From CAVRCA01 sp963719345 (GTDB taxonomy: Bacteria > Pseudomonadota > Alphaproteobacteria > Acetobacterales > Acetobacteraceae): a DNA stretch of 64,000 bases. Shown in pieces: positions 1-8,811 of the stretch. Where the stretch lies: NCBI GenBank assembly GCA_963719345.1, contig CAVRCA010000001.1:868001-932000 (forward strand), written 5' to 3'. A program made the translations under genes and the position numbers. Under the pieces are notes generated by a model. It was not told the origin of the DNA and made no database searches. It was given only the letters and a program-made list of their open reading frames with translations. The stretch's first letter is position 1, and each line of letters begins with the position of its first letter.

Positions 1-106
1 CAACGTCGTCATGATCGGGTTCGAGCTGCTGGTCGCCTGCTTGCAGGCGTACGTGTTCGCCATCCTCACCTGCATCTATCTGCATGACGCGGTGCATCTG
101 CACTAA
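1..106 (+). CDS. atpB: F0F1 ATP synthase subunit a, C-terminal fragment
   Basis: Only the last 34 codons are inside the window; the gene begins upstream of base 1. The visible peptide reads FELLVACLQAYVFAILTCIY and ends in HDAVHLH. The FELLVA-LQAYVF-ILT pattern is the last transmembrane helix of ATP synthase subunit a, the proton-channel stator next to the c-ring. It is followed by atpE, atpF' and atpF on the same strand, the F0 operon order usual in alphaproteobacteria. Confidence 0.9.
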   Translation, partial: NVVMIGFELLVACLQAYVFAILTCIYLHDAVHLH

Positions 107-159
107 GCACCGCTCGCCTTCCATTCCCCATCACTCGCTGACACAAGGATCGCCTCCTC

Positions 160-384
160 ATGGAACTCGCTGCCGCAAAAGCCTTCGGAGCCGGCATTGC
201 CGTCATCGCCCTCGCGGGCGTGGGCATTGGCATCGGCAATATCTTCTCCTCGCTGGTCTCCTCGATCGCGCGCAACCCCTCCGCCCGCGACCAAGTGTTC
301 GCCCTCGGCATCCTTGGCTTCGCCTTGACCGAGGCCACCGGCCTGTTCGCGCTGCTGATCGCATTCCTCATCCTGTTCACCTGA
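160..384 (+). CDS. atpE: F0F1 ATP synthase subunit c
   Basis: This 74-residue proteolipid forms the rotating c-ring that carries protons across the inner membrane. Helix 1 (about residues 10-37) has the packed glycine motif GVGIGIG at 20-26. The polar loop holds Arg38-Asn39-Pro40. Helix 2 (about 46-73) carries the proton-binding carboxylate Glu58 in GFALTEATG. Length and layout are standard for alphaproteobacterial subunit c. An AAGGA sequence lies upstream of the ATG. Confidence 0.97.
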   Translation: MELAAAKAFGAGIAVIALAGVGIGIGNIFSSLVSSIARNPSARDQVFALGILGFALTEATGLFALLIAFLILFT

Positions 385-419
385 TCGGGACGGGGGCGCT
401 CTCGCACCCGCGCACGCGC

Positions 420-1004
420 ATGGTTCGCCGGCTCAGCCTTCCGCTCCTCGCACTGGCCGCGTTGCCCGTATCGGCCGGGGTGGCGCTCGCCCAGGGCATG
501 CCGCAGCTTGCCTTTGGCAACCCGCTGCTGCTCAGCCAGGTGGTTTGGCTGGCGCTGATCTTCCTGGCGCTCTATTTGCTGCTCGCCCGTTGGGCGCTGC
601 CGCAGGTGTCGTCCGTGCTGCAGCACCGAGAGGCCACGATCCAGTCGGATCTTGATGTCGCGCGTACCGCCAAGGCGCGTGCCGATGGCGCGGTCCGCGA
701 GTTGACCGAGGCGTCGGCGCGCGCCCGCTCGGAAGCGCAGGCGTCCATCAACCAGGCTTCCGACGCGGCGAAACGCCAGGCGGCCACACAGGCGGAAGCG
801 TTGAACACGCGGCTTGAGGAGCAGCTGAAAGAGGCCGAGGCCCGCATCGGCTCTGCGCGCGCTGCTGCGATGGGCGCACTGCGCCAAGTCGCGACGGAGA
901 CCGCGCTGACCGTGGTCGGCCGTCTGACCAATCGGCCCGCCGACCCTGAGCTGGTCGATCAGGCGGTCGGCTCGGCGCTCTCGGCGCGCCAACAGGCCGC
1001 CTGA
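420..1004 (+). CDS. atpF': F0F1 ATP synthase subunit b' (second b-type stator subunit)
   Basis: The protein has 194 residues: a hydrophobic N-terminal segment, a membrane anchor (about residues 38-58, LLSQVVWLALIFLALYLLL) and a long charged, alanine-rich coiled coil. This is the peripheral-stalk b-type architecture. The first of two b-type genes between atpE and the second b gene is conventionally b' in phototrophic and other alphaproteobacteria. I chose the ATG at 420 because upstream codons in this frame run through the end of atpE. The N-terminal hydrophobic stretch before the anchor could be a cleaved signal, as seen in some b' proteins. Confidence 0.9.
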   Translation: MVRRLSLPLLALAALPVSAGVALAQGMPQLAFGNPLLLSQVVWLALIFLALYLLLARWALPQVSSVLQHREATIQSDLDVARTAKARADGAVRELTEASARARSEAQASINQASDAAKRQAATQAEALNTRLEEQLKEAEARIGSARAAAMGALRQVATETALTVVGRLTNRPADPELVDQAVGSALSARQQAA

Positions 1005-1015
1005 AGGACAGAGAG

Positions 1016-1528
1016 ATGCACGAGGAAAGCTTCTGGGCCAACCCGCGCACCTGGGTCGGGATCGCCTTCGTCCTGTTCGTGCTGATTTTTGGCCGCAAGC
1101 TCTGGCAGGCGCTGGCGAAGATGCTGGATGCACGCACCGCCTCGGTCCAGGCCAGCCTCGACGAGGCCGCACGGCTGCGCCAGGAAGCGGAGGCGATGCT
1201 GCGCGACGCCGAAGCCCGCCGGACCGCCGCCCTCGAGGAGGCGCATCGGCTGCTGGAAGGCGCGCAGGCCGAAGCCGCCCGGGTCGCCGCCGCCGCGACG
1301 CAGGAGGCGGAGGCTGCATCCCGCCGGCGCGAGCAAATGGCGATCGACCGTATCGCCGCGGCGGAGAAGGCGGCGCTCGACGAGGTGCGCCTGACTGCCG
1401 CGGACGTTGCGACCGTCGCCGCGCGTCAGGTTCTTGCCACCAGCCTGACCGCGGACTCCGATGCCGCGCTGATCGACCATGCGATCGGCCAGCTTCCGGC
1501 AGCCCTGGCCGGCCGCCGCGCCGCCTGA
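1016..1528 (+). CDS. atpF: F0F1 ATP synthase subunit b
   Basis: The 170-residue peripheral-stalk subunit has one N-terminal membrane helix (about residues 13-27, TWVGIAFVLFVLIFG) and then an uninterrupted, charged coiled coil rich in Ala, Glu and Arg. It holds F1 against rotation as a partner of b'. The ATG follows the b' stop by 11 bases with GGACAGAGAG just upstream. It is the last gene of the F0 cluster here; the F1 genes are not in the window. Confidence 0.95.
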   Translation: MHEESFWANPRTWVGIAFVLFVLIFGRKLWQALAKMLDARTASVQASLDEAARLRQEAEAMLRDAEARRTAALEEAHRLLEGAQAEAARVAAAATQEAEAASRRREQMAIDRIAAAEKAALDEVRLTAADVATVAARQVLATSLTADSDAALIDHAIGQLPAALAGRRAA

Positions 1529-1628
1529 GCGGCTCGCGCCGGTTTCCGCGTGACAGTCGGCGCTGATCCGGCACTATCCTTCCCAAGCAAGCGCGCGGTC
1601 AGGCGCGGGAAACTCGGGAGGATCGACC

Positions 1629-2836
1629 ATGTTGCGCCGACGCGCCCTGCTTGGGGCGGCTGCCGTTGCAGCCGCATCGCCATTGCATCGAGGTCACGCC
1701 GAGCAGGCGCCCGGCATCACCGCGACCGAGATCAAGTTCGGCAACACCTACCCCTACAGCGGTCCCGCTTCCGGCTATGCAACCAACGCGAAAGCCGAAG
1801 CGGCGTATTTCCGGATGATCAATGAGCAGGGCGGGATCAACGGCCGCAAGCTCAACTTCCTCTCGTGACGATGATGCTGCCAGCCCGCCCAAGACGGTCG
1901 AGCAGACGCGGCGCCTGATCGAGCAGGATGGCGTCGCCTTCCTGTTCAACCCGCTCGGCACGGCCTCGAACACGGCGATCGTGAAATACGTGAACCAGAA
2001 GAAGGTGCCGCACCTGTTCCTCGCGACCGGGGCAGACCAATGGGGCGACTACAAGGAGCACCCGTGGACGATCGGCTGGCAACCGAGCTATCGGGTGGAG
2101 GCGCAGATCTATGCCAAGTACATCCAGCGCACCAAGCCGGACGGCAAGATCGGGATCATCTACCAGAACGACGATTTCGGGCGGGACTACATCAACGGCG
2201 TGCGGGACGTGATCGGCGACGCAATCAGGAACGTGGCGACGGTGTCCTACGAGCTGACCGATCCGACGGTCAATTCGCAGCTCGTCAGCCTCAAGGCGGC
2301 GGGTGTCGACACCCTGATCAGCGCAGCCTCGATCAAGTTCGGCGCGCTCGTAATCCGCAAGGTGAGCGAACTCGACTGGCACCCGCTGCACCTGCTCAGC
2401 AACGTGTCGGTCTCGGTCGGCGGCGTGATGATACCGGCCGGCGTCGAACGCGGCGTCGGCATCATCAGCTCGGCCTACCTGAAGGACCCGACCGACCCTG
2501 CCTGGGACGCCGATCCCGACATGCAGGGCTGGCGCGCCTTCATGGCCAAATACTACCCGGAGGGCGATCTGAGGGACGCCGGGAACGTCTACGGCTACGG
2601 GCTGGGAATCGACTCTCACCCACGTCTTGCGCGCCTGCGGCGACGACCTCTCCCGCGGGAACATCATGCGCCAGGCGACCGGCCTCGATCACGTCGAGAA
2701 CCCCATCCTACTGCCCGGCATCACGCTCAGCACCAGTCCCACCAACTACCACCCGTTGCGCCAGCTGCAGATGATGCGCTGGAACGGCAAGACGTGGGAC
2801 CGCTTCGGCAACATCATCGCCGGCGCCGACGTCTGA
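1629..2836 (+). CDS. ABC transporter substrate-binding protein, branched-chain amino-acid type (frameshifted twice)
   Basis: A periplasmic type-I binding protein (Peripla_BP_6/LivJ-like) with a signal peptide at its start (MLRRRALLGAAAVAAASPLH). GGGAGG precedes the ATG. The frame breaks near 1866 (after NGRKLNFLS) and near 2610 (after NVYGYGLGI). Skipping one base at each place restores a full-length product that aligns residue for residue with the paralog at 37006-38209, for example PPKTVEQTRRLIEQ and VLRACGDDLSRGN. Both lesions are therefore single-base insertions. The gene stands alone without permease or ATPase genes, so its partner transporter is unknown. Either a young pseudogene or, more likely given the same pattern elsewhere, sequence errors. 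Confidence 0.85.
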
Positions 2837-2846
2837 CGAGGAACCA

Positions 2847-3947
2847 GTGCGTCAACGCACGATGACGCTTGCGCGCGGCTTGGTTGCCGTACTGGCGCTG
2901 CTGGCGGGCGCGGGAGCCGGTGCGGCGCAGACGGCGGCGCCCGTCGACTCCGCCGCAAGGGTCCTGGTCGTCGGCACCAAGGAAGCGCCTCCCTTCGTGA
3001 TGAAGGCGGCGGACGGCTCGTGGACCGGGATCAGCATCGAGCTCTGGCGCCACATCGCCAGTGACCTCCACCTGCGCTATCGCTTCGAGGAGACCACGCT
3101 GCAGGGGCTGATCGACGGCACGGCCTCCGGGTCCCTCGATGCCGCGGTTGCCGCGCTGACCGTCACCGCCGAGCGCGAACGATCCGTGGACTTCACCCAA
3201 CCGTTCTATGCCACCGGCCTCGGCATCGCCGTGCCAAACAACATCGCATTCGCCTGGTGGCAGTTGTTGAAGAGCTTCTTGTCGGTCGGCTTCCTGGCCG
3301 CGCTGCTCGCTCTGCTCGGCGTCACGCTCACCATCGGCTTGCTCCTGTGGCTGGTCGAGCGCCACGAGACCGAGCATTTCGGCGGCGGACTGAAAGCAGG
3401 CCTGATGTCCGGCATGTGGTGGTCCGCCCGGACCATGATGCAGGCCGGCGCCGACAAGGGGCCGCAAACCTTGGCCGGCCGCGCCCTGGCGATTGCCTGG
3501 ATGGGGACCTCGGTCATCACGATCTCGATCTTCACCGCCGGGATCACGGCCCAACTCACCGCAAGAAAGCTGCAAGGCATGGTGCACCAGCCGGATGATC
3601 TGCGTTCGGTCCGGGTCGGCACGGTGAGCGGGACGGCCGCGCTCGGCTACCTCACCCGCGAGCGGATCGGATACCGTGTCTTCGCCACTCCTATTGATGG
3701 CCTGATCGCCCTCAAGGGAGGCACGCTGGACGCGTTCGTCTATGATCGGCCGCTGCTTGCCTGGCTGACGAAGCAGAATTTCGGCGGCTATTTGGAGGTG
3801 TTGGACGTCACGTTCGACCGGCAAAGCTACGCCATCGCGCTCCCCGCAGGCAGCCCGCTACGAGCCCCGATCAACGAAGTGCTGATCGAGGCGATCGGCA
3901 CCGAGTGGTGGCAGGACCTCATGGCCAAGTATATCGGCAAGGAGTAG
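2847..3947 (+). CDS. Prokaryotic ionotropic glutamate receptor-like ligand-gated channel subunit
   Basis: 366 residues with the split architecture of GluR0-type receptors: signal peptide (1-27), ligand-binding half S1 (about 40-130), helix M1 (about 143-170), pore loop (about 184-205), helix M2 (about 211-238), ligand-binding half S2 (about 243-366). M2 ends in SIFTAGITAQLT, matching the SYTANLAAFLT-type gate of ionotropic glutamate receptors. The pore loop reads WWSARTMMQAGADKGPQT where K-selective relatives have a VGYGDKAP-type filter, so the potassium signature is lost. Start is GTG 2847 or ATG 2862 in the same frame. Known relatives bind amino acids or similar ligands; the ligand here is unknown. 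Confidence 0.85.
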   Translation: MRQRTMTLARGLVAVLALLAGAGAGAAQTAAPVDSAARVLVVGTKEAPPFVMKAADGSWTGISIELWRHIASDLHLRYRFEETTLQGLIDGTASGSLDAAVAALTVTAERERSVDFTQPFYATGLGIAVPNNIAFAWWQLLKSFLSVGFLAALLALLGVTLTIGLLLWLVERHETEHFGGGLKAGLMSGMWWSARTMMQAGADKGPQTLAGRALAIAWMGTSVITISIFTAGITAQLTARKLQGMVHQPDDLRSVRVGTVSGTAALGYLTRERIGYRVFATPIDGLIALKGGTLDAFVYDRPLLAWLTKQNFGGYLEVLDVTFDRQSYAIALPAGSPLRAPINEVLIEAIGTEWWQDLMAKYIGKE

Positions 3948-3976
3948 CCGCTCATCCGCGGAGCCAATTGCAGACC

Positions 3977-4498
3977 ATGTTGATCGTGTTCGGCGGCCGT
4001 CCCGGGACCGGCAAGACGACGCTGGCCCAAGCGATTGCGCAGGAGCGGTCGGCGACGTTCCTGCGCATCGACACCATCGAGCAGGCGTTGCGGTGCTCCA
4101 ATGACCTCGCCGGCGACGTGGGTCCGAGCGGCTACCTGGTGGCTTACGCCTTGGCCGAGAGCAACCTGCTGCTTGGCCGGACGGTGGTAGCGGATTCGGT
4201 CAACCCCCTCGCCGTCACGCGGGAGGCCTGGCGGCAGGTGGCTGCAGCGGCCACTGCCGCAATCATCGAGATCGAGATCATTTGCTCGGATGTCGCCGAG
4301 CACCGCCGTCGCGTCGAGACACGCTCGGCCGATATCGGCGGCCTGGTCCTGCCCTCGTGGCAGCAAGTCATCGAGCGCGATTATGAGCCCTGGAACCGGC
4401 CGCACATCGTGCTCGACACCGCGGGCCGCACGGTCCCAGACGCGATCCAGCGACTACGGACGCTTATCGCGACCCCACCGACCTGCACCAAACCGTGA
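3977..4498 (+). CDS. P-loop kinase-like ATPase
   Basis: 173 residues. The protein opens MLIVFGGRPGTGKTTLAQAI, a Walker A motif (GRPGTGKT) of the small-kinase type, and continues with LRIDTIEQALR and VVADSVNPLAVTREAW, the pattern of zeta-toxin/AAA_33-like kinases that phosphorylate small molecules. The substrate cannot be read from the sequence. The start was set at the ATG immediately before the P-loop; earlier codons in the frame lie in the tail of the previous gene. It stands alone with no antitoxin-like neighbour. Confidence 0.75.
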   Translation: MLIVFGGRPGTGKTTLAQAIAQERSATFLRIDTIEQALRCSNDLAGDVGPSGYLVAYALAESNLLLGRTVVADSVNPLAVTREAWRQVAAAATAAIIEIEIICSDVAEHRRRVETRSADIGGLVLPSWQQVIERDYEPWNRPHIVLDTAGRTVPDAIQRLRTLIATPPTCTKP

Positions 4499-4598
4499 GC
4501 GGCCCGCAACGCTGTCGCGGGCGCCCCGATAAGCGGTGATCGCGACGGCCGGCCCTGCGTTTGCTTCCGAGATGACGGAATCAAGACGGGACAAATTC

Positions 4599-4892
4599 AT
4601 GGCCGAGCCAGCACCCACCGCGCCGCCTTCGCCGGTGATAGACAGTCCGGATGCGCCTGTGGTCTACGCGACCGAATTAGTCGGCGCCAGCAACCACCAG
4701 GGTGACGTGAACCTCACATTCGGCATCCTGCAACACGATCACGGCAAGGCGCCGCCGGCAGCTTATCGCAAAGTCTGCCTCCGGCTGGTCCTGCCGAGGA
4801 GCGCCCTGGCCCAGGCGCATCAATTCCTGGGCACGGTTTTGGCCGGACGACCGTTGCAGGAGCAGGGCAGGACGATTGCCCGGCCGAACTGA
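4599..4892 (+). CDS. Small conserved-looking hypothetical protein
   Basis: 97 residues from ATG 4599; an upstream ATG at 4536 in the same frame would add 21 residues with no better ribosome site. The N-terminus is proline-rich and the middle reads VVYATELVGASNHQGDVNLT, followed by a helical tail (LPRSALAQAHQFLGTVLAG). No membrane segment or signal is visible. I do not recognise the family. It converges on the oxidoreductase gene at 4898, with 5 bases between the stops. Confidence 0.6.
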   Translation: MAEPAPTAPPSPVIDSPDAPVVYATELVGASNHQGDVNLTFGILQHDHGKAPPAAYRKVCLRLVLPRSALAQAHQFLGTVLAGRPLQEQGRTIARPN

Positions 4893-4897
4893 GGCCC

Positions 4898-5743
4898 CTA
4901 CCCGTTCACCTGCTGCATGAGCTTGGCCCAGCGGTCGATTTCGGGCAGCACCACGTCCGCCTTGTCGGACGGGAAGCTCGCCACAACGCGCGCCACGCCG
5001 ATCTCGGCAAACCGCTTCAGCTTGTCGAGGTCCTCGCCGAGGCCGAACAGGCTGATTTCGATCGAGGCCGGGTCGCGCCCGGCGTCGGAGCACATCTTGT
5101 GGAACTCGGGGAGCACCCCACTCAGGTCGCCGCGCCCGGCTACCGGGATCCAGCCGTCGCCATAGCGGATCGCCCGCCGCGCGCCCTGCGGGAACGCGCC
5201 GCCGACATGGATCGGCGGATGCGGTTTCTGCACCGGCTTCGGCCACGCCATCATCGGGTCGAAGTTGACGAACTCGCCGTGATACTCCGCCTTCGACTTG
5301 GTCCAGATTTCCTTCATCGCCTCGATGCTTTCGCGCATCCGCTTGAAGCGGCTGGCGAACACCGTGCCGTGGTTCTCCATCTCGTCCTGGTTCCAGCCGC
5401 CGCCGATGCCGAACAGGAAGCGGCCCTGGCTCACCTGGTCGATCGACGCCACCAGCTTCGCAGTCTGGATCACGTCGCGCTGCTGGACCAGCAGCACACC
5501 AGTGCCGAGCTTGAGGCTCTTGGTCGCGCAACCTGCTGCGGTCAGCGTCACGAACGGGTCCATCGCGTCGTAGTAGCGCTTGGGCAGCTCGCCGCCGCCC
5601 GGAAACGGCGTCTTGCGCGAGAGCGGGATGTGCGAGTGCTCGGGGGCCCAGACCGATTCGAAGCCTCGCTCCTCGAGCGCACGGCCAAGCTCCGCCGGGG
5701 TCATCGAGTAGTCGGTGAAGAACATCGCTCCGCCGAATTGCAT
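4898..5743 (-). CDS. LLM-class flavin/F420-dependent oxidoreductase
   Basis: 281-residue luciferase-like TIM barrel. Diagnostic stretches are FESVWAPEHSHIP near the N-terminus, KLGTGVLLVQQRD, and GRFLFGIGGGWNQDEMENHG followed by R-x-MRESIEAMKEIW, the signature of the F420-dependent LLM subfamily. GGGAGCAGGGA precedes the ATG. Members oxidise or reduce small organic substrates with FMN or F420; substrate is unknown. It is one of four LLM enzymes in the window and is divergent from mmsA. Confidence 0.88.
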   Translation of the reverse strand: MQFGGAMFFTDYSMTPAELGRALEERGFESVWAPEHSHIPLSRKTPFPGGGELPKRYYDAMDPFVTLTAAGCATKSLKLGTGVLLVQQRDVIQTAKLVASIDQVSQGRFLFGIGGGWNQDEMENHGTVFASRFKRMRESIEAMKEIWTKSKAEYHGEFVNFDPMMAWPKPVQKPHPPIHVGGAFPQGARRAIRYGDGWIPVAGRGDLSGVLPEFHKMCSDAGRDPASIEISLFGLGEDLDKLKRFAEIGVARVVASFPSDKADVVLPEIDRWAKLMQQVNG

Positions 5744-5836
5744 TGTCCCTGCTCCCTTGTCGCCCTTTGTGGAAACAGCTTAGACCGCTGTCGCCGCAAA
5801 CGGCTAGCATGCGGCGGGACGTGACGAGGGAGCGCC

Positions 5837-7333
5837 ATGCGGCAGATCGGACATTTCATGGGCGGACGGCCGGTTTCGGGAGAAGGCGGACGGTTCGGGG
5901 ACGTGTTCAACCCCGCCACCGGCGAAGTGGCCGGACGGGTGGCGCTCGGCGGCGCCGCCGAGATCGACCGCGCGGTGTCCGCCGCCGCCGCTGCTTGGCC
6001 GGCCTGGGCCGCAACTCCGCCGCTGCGCCGGGCGCGGGTGATGTTCCGCTGGAAGGAACTGCTGGAGCGCGACCGCCGCGAGCTCGCCGCGATGATCACC
6101 GCCGAGCACGGCAAGGTGCTCTCGGATGCCGAGGGCGAGGTGCAGCGCGGCCTTGAAGTGGTGGAGTTCGCCTGCGGCATTCCGCATCTGCTCAAGGGCG
6201 AGTTCACCGAGGCGGTGGGCACCGGGATCGACGCCTGGTCGGTCCGCCAGCCGCTGGGCGTGGTCGCCGGCATCACACCCTTCAATTTCCCGGTGATGGT
6301 GCCGCTGTGGATGATCCCGGTCGCACTCGCCTGTGGCAACTGCTTCGTCCTCAAGCCGTCGGAGAAGGACCCCTCGGCCAGCCTGAAACTGGCCGCGCTG
6401 TTGCAGGAAGCCGGACTGCCGGACGGCGTGTTTTCCGTCGTGCAAGGCGGCCGCGAGGCGGTCGAGGCAATCCTGGCGCATCCCGAAATCCAGGCGGTGA
6501 GCTTCGTCGGCTCCACCCCGATCGCCGAGACGGTGTACCGGGGCGGCACCGCGCACGGCAAGCGGGTGCAGGCGTTGGGCGGGGCGAAGAACCACTTGGT
6601 GGTGATGCCTGACGCCGACCTCGATGATGCGGTCGACGCATTGATGGGCTCGGCGTACGGCTCGGCCGGCGAGCGGTGCATGGCCGTGTCGGTTGCCGTC
6701 GCGGTCGGCGATTCGGCCGACAAGCTGGTGCAGAAGCTCGAGCCCCGGGTGCGGGCGCTGAAGATCGGGCCGGGCACCGACCCGGAGGCGGAGATGGGGC
6801 CGCTCGTCACCGGCGAGCACCGCGAGAAGGTGCGCGGCTACATCGACATCGGCGAGCGCGAGGGAGCCAAGCTGGTGGTCGATGGGCGCGACCTGTCCCT
6901 CCAGGGATACGAAAACGGCTTCTTCATCGGCGGCAGCCTTTTCGACCATGTTGGCACCGACATGCGGATCTATCGGGAGGAGATCTTTGGGCCGGTGCTG
7001 AGCGTCGTGCGCACGCCGGACCTCACCGGGGCGGTGCGGATGATCAACGACCACGCCTACGGCAACGGCGTGGCGATCTTCACCGGCGACGGCGGGGCCG
7101 CACAGGATTTCGCCAAGGGGATCAACGTTGGCATGGTCGGGGTGAACGTGCCGATCCCGGTGCCGATGGCGTTCCACAGCTTTGGCGGCTGGAAGCAGTC
7201 GCTGTTCGGCGATCACCACATCCACGGCCCGGAAGGGGTGCGTTTCTACACTCGCTACAAGGCAGTCACCCAGCGCTGGCCGCGTGGCGCCCGGAAAGGG
7301 GCAGAGTTCACGATGCCCACCCTAGGGAGGTAG
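5837..7333 (+). CDS. mmsA: Methylmalonate-semialdehyde dehydrogenase (CoA-acylating)
   Basis: 498 residues, ALDH superfamily. It converts (methyl)malonate semialdehyde plus CoA and NAD+ to propionyl- or acetyl-CoA and CO2, in valine, inositol and beta-alanine catabolism. The nucleophile is Cys281 in AGERCMAVSVAV, the motif of the CoA-acylating MmsA subfamily. ITPFNFPVMVPLWM and FVGSTPIAETVY are the NAD-binding landmarks and MAFHSFGGWKQSLFGD is the conserved C-terminal segment. The product length is typical. GGAGCGCC precedes the ATG. Nearby genes do not obviously belong to its pathway. Confidence 0.95.
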   Translation: MRQIGHFMGGRPVSGEGGRFGDVFNPATGEVAGRVALGGAAEIDRAVSAAAAAWPAWAATPPLRRARVMFRWKELLERDRRELAAMITAEHGKVLSDAEGEVQRGLEVVEFACGIPHLLKGEFTEAVGTGIDAWSVRQPLGVVAGITPFNFPVMVPLWMIPVALACGNCFVLKPSEKDPSASLKLAALLQEAGLPDGVFSVVQGGREAVEAILAHPEIQAVSFVGSTPIAETVYRGGTAHGKRVQALGGAKNHLVVMPDADLDDAVDALMGSAYGSAGERCMAVSVAVAVGDSADKLVQKLEPRVRALKIGPGTDPEAEMGPLVTGEHREKVRGYIDIGEREGAKLVVDGRDLSLQGYENGFFIGGSLFDHVGTDMRIYREEIFGPVLSVVRTPDLTGAVRMINDHAYGNGVAIFTGDGGAAQDFAKGINVGMVGVNVPIPVPMAFHSFGGWKQSLFGDHHIHGPEGVRFYTRYKAVTQRWPRGARKGAEFTMPTLGR

Positions 7334-7361
7334 AGCCGACACCAGGACATCTCCGGACAGT

Positions 7362-7383
7362 GGGCCGGTCGCGGCGCCGGCCC
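7362..7383. terminator. Candidate bidirectional terminator hairpin
   Basis: GGGCCGG at 7362-7368 pairs perfectly with CCGGCCC at 7377-7383 around an 8-base loop. It lies between the convergent ends of mmsA and the small membrane-protein gene, where a shared terminator is expected. There is no clear T-run, so termination is inferred from position and stem strength only. Confidence 0.4.
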
Positions 7384-7580
7384 TAGCCCGCAATGGCGGG
7401 GATGAACCATCCGCCCAGCCAGATCACGGTCGCCACCGGCAAGCCGATGAACACCGAGAGGACCGCCAGGTAGTAAGCGGCATATGCGACCCAGCCCACG
7501 CACAGGGCGGCAAACGGCCGCAAGCGGGATGCCTCGCGTGCTTTGAGGAGAGGGCTGAAGGCAAGACAGGCACCGACCAT
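7383..7580 (-). CDS. Small inner-membrane protein, unknown function
   Basis: 65 residues from the ATG at 7580; a TTG directly before it could also serve. Two hydrophobic segments are visible (about residues 23-41 and 43-62, containing VGWVAYAAYYLAVLSVFIG and ATVIWLGGWFIPAIAG). It lies 73 bases after the secreted-protein gene at 7654-8811 on the same strand, so it may be the last gene of that cluster. No family recognised. Confidence 0.5.
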   Translation of the reverse strand: MVGACLAFSPLLKAREASRLRPFAALCVGWVAYAAYYLAVLSVFIGLPVATVIWLGGWFIPAIAG

Positions 7581-7653
7581 CAATGAACATCCGATCTCGT
7601 TTGTCGGACGTCGTAATACTCCGGAGGGTTGAACAAATAGCGAACATCAACTC

Positions 7654-8811
7654 TCAATTCTCCGCCGCCTTGGCGGTCAGCGGAAACATCGCCCCTTTGA
7701 CCCCCAGTTGGCCGCGCAGCCCCGAGCGCTGATTGCCTGCGAGCGTGATCTGCTCGGAGGGGCTTAGGGTCGCGATGCCGGTGTTCGTGGTGCCGTCGAG
7801 ACGACAGGTGCCGTCCTCCGGGCCACCCTGACAGCGGAACGTGCCGTTCACGTCTGCGATCGTCAGCCGGGATATGCCGAGCCAACTGTCGGTGAGCGTA
7901 CCCTCGGCATCAACCAGGATCGACAGCCTGCCGTCGAAATCCTGCGCGTCGCGGACAAGATCGACCGTGAAGGCATAGGCCTGCACGGGCACCACGTTCG
8001 GCACGTTGAGGTCGGCGCCCATGCCTCCGACGGTGGCATTCATGGACGTCAGCGCGGCCGACCAGAACCGGCGCGTCTCATCGGTCAGCGATGCCGCCTT
8101 GGAAACGGTATCGCCGAGACCGAACGCATAGAACACGCTGCGGCGCAGATAGGTGCCGAGCTTGCGGCCGTAGTTCTCGGCCTCGCCGGTGGGAAGGGGC
8201 CTGAACACCGAGCCGAGATCGCTGTTCTCCGCCATGTCCGAATAGATCACGGCGCGGATGGTGATCTTGCTTTGACTGAAGCGCGCCTCGTCGGAGGCGA
8301 GCGCCCGCAAAACTTCCTTGCCGGGCGGATTGGCCGGATCGATCCGAACCGCGCCGATCGGGCGCTTGGCGTCGGTGTAGATCTGCGTCAGGGCGAGGCC
8401 GAAGTCGCGCGTGAAGAATTTCTGCTGCTCGTCGAGCTGCGCCGCAGTGTCGCGGGTGAAGAAGCCGATGAGCGAGCCCTCTCTGGGCTTGGCGCGATCC
8501 GCCTCGGACAGCCCCGGCCAGCACCCGGACCACACCTCCTTCGACTGTCCGCTTGCCGGCGAGAGACGCACGACAGTGACCCTCTCGCCCGGCGCCAACG
8601 TCGCCTTGAGCTTGGTGGACAGTTTCGATGCCCACTCCGTCCTGCCCTCGGCCATCATCATGTCGTCGATATAGACCACCGTCTGGCGCAGCGTCGGCTT
8701 CTGGCACCACGCCGGATCGAGCCCGTCCGCTCCGAACAGCGACGCCGCTCTCACGGGCTGCCCCAGCACAGCCACGGCGATCACCGCACAGGCATAGAGG
8801 AAGGCCCGCAT
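7654..8811 (-). CDS. Secreted protein of the envelope cluster, possible vWA-like fold
   Basis: 385 residues with a clear Sec signal peptide (MRAFLYACAVIAVAVLGQPVRA). The mature part begins with a cysteine-containing segment and then TVVYIDDMMMAEGRTEWASK, where a hydrophobic strand followed by acidic residues recalls the start of a von Willebrand A-type domain. The identification is weak because the canonical DxSxS is absent. A later region reads SKITIRAVIYSDMAENSDLG, again strand-Asp-x-x-Asp-like. The ATG overlaps the stop of the upstream gene (ATGA), so the two are translationally coupled. No catalytic function is visible. Confidence 0.7.
   Translation of the reverse strand: MRAFLYACAVIAVAVLGQPVRAASLFGADGLDPAWCQKPTLRQTVVYIDDMMMAEGRTEWASKLSTKLKATLAPGERVTVVRLSPASGQSKEVWSGCWPGLSEADRAKPREGSLIGFFTRDTAAQLDEQQKFFTRDFGLALTQIYTDAKRPIGAVRIDPANPPGKEVLRALASDEARFSQSKITIRAVIYSDMAENSDLGSVFRPLPTGEAENYGRKLGTYLRRSVFYAFGLGDTVSKAASLTDETRRFWSAALTSMNATVGGMGADLNVPNVVPVQAYAFTVDLVRDAQDFDGRLSILVDAEGTLTDSWLGISRLTIADVNGTFRCQGGPEDGTCRLDGTTNTGIATLSPSEQITLAGNQRSGLRGQLGVKGAMFPLTAKAAEN

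Noticed and set aside
1866..1868. The TGA in the first binding-protein gene as a second selenocysteine codon
   Set aside because: The same frame has further stops close by (CGA TGA TGC), and skipping one base restores a perfect alignment with the paralog, so it is a frameshift, not readthrough.
3977..4498. Zeta-toxin of a toxin-antitoxin pair
   Set aside because: The P-loop is similar, but no small antitoxin gene precedes it and the following small gene has no antitoxin features.
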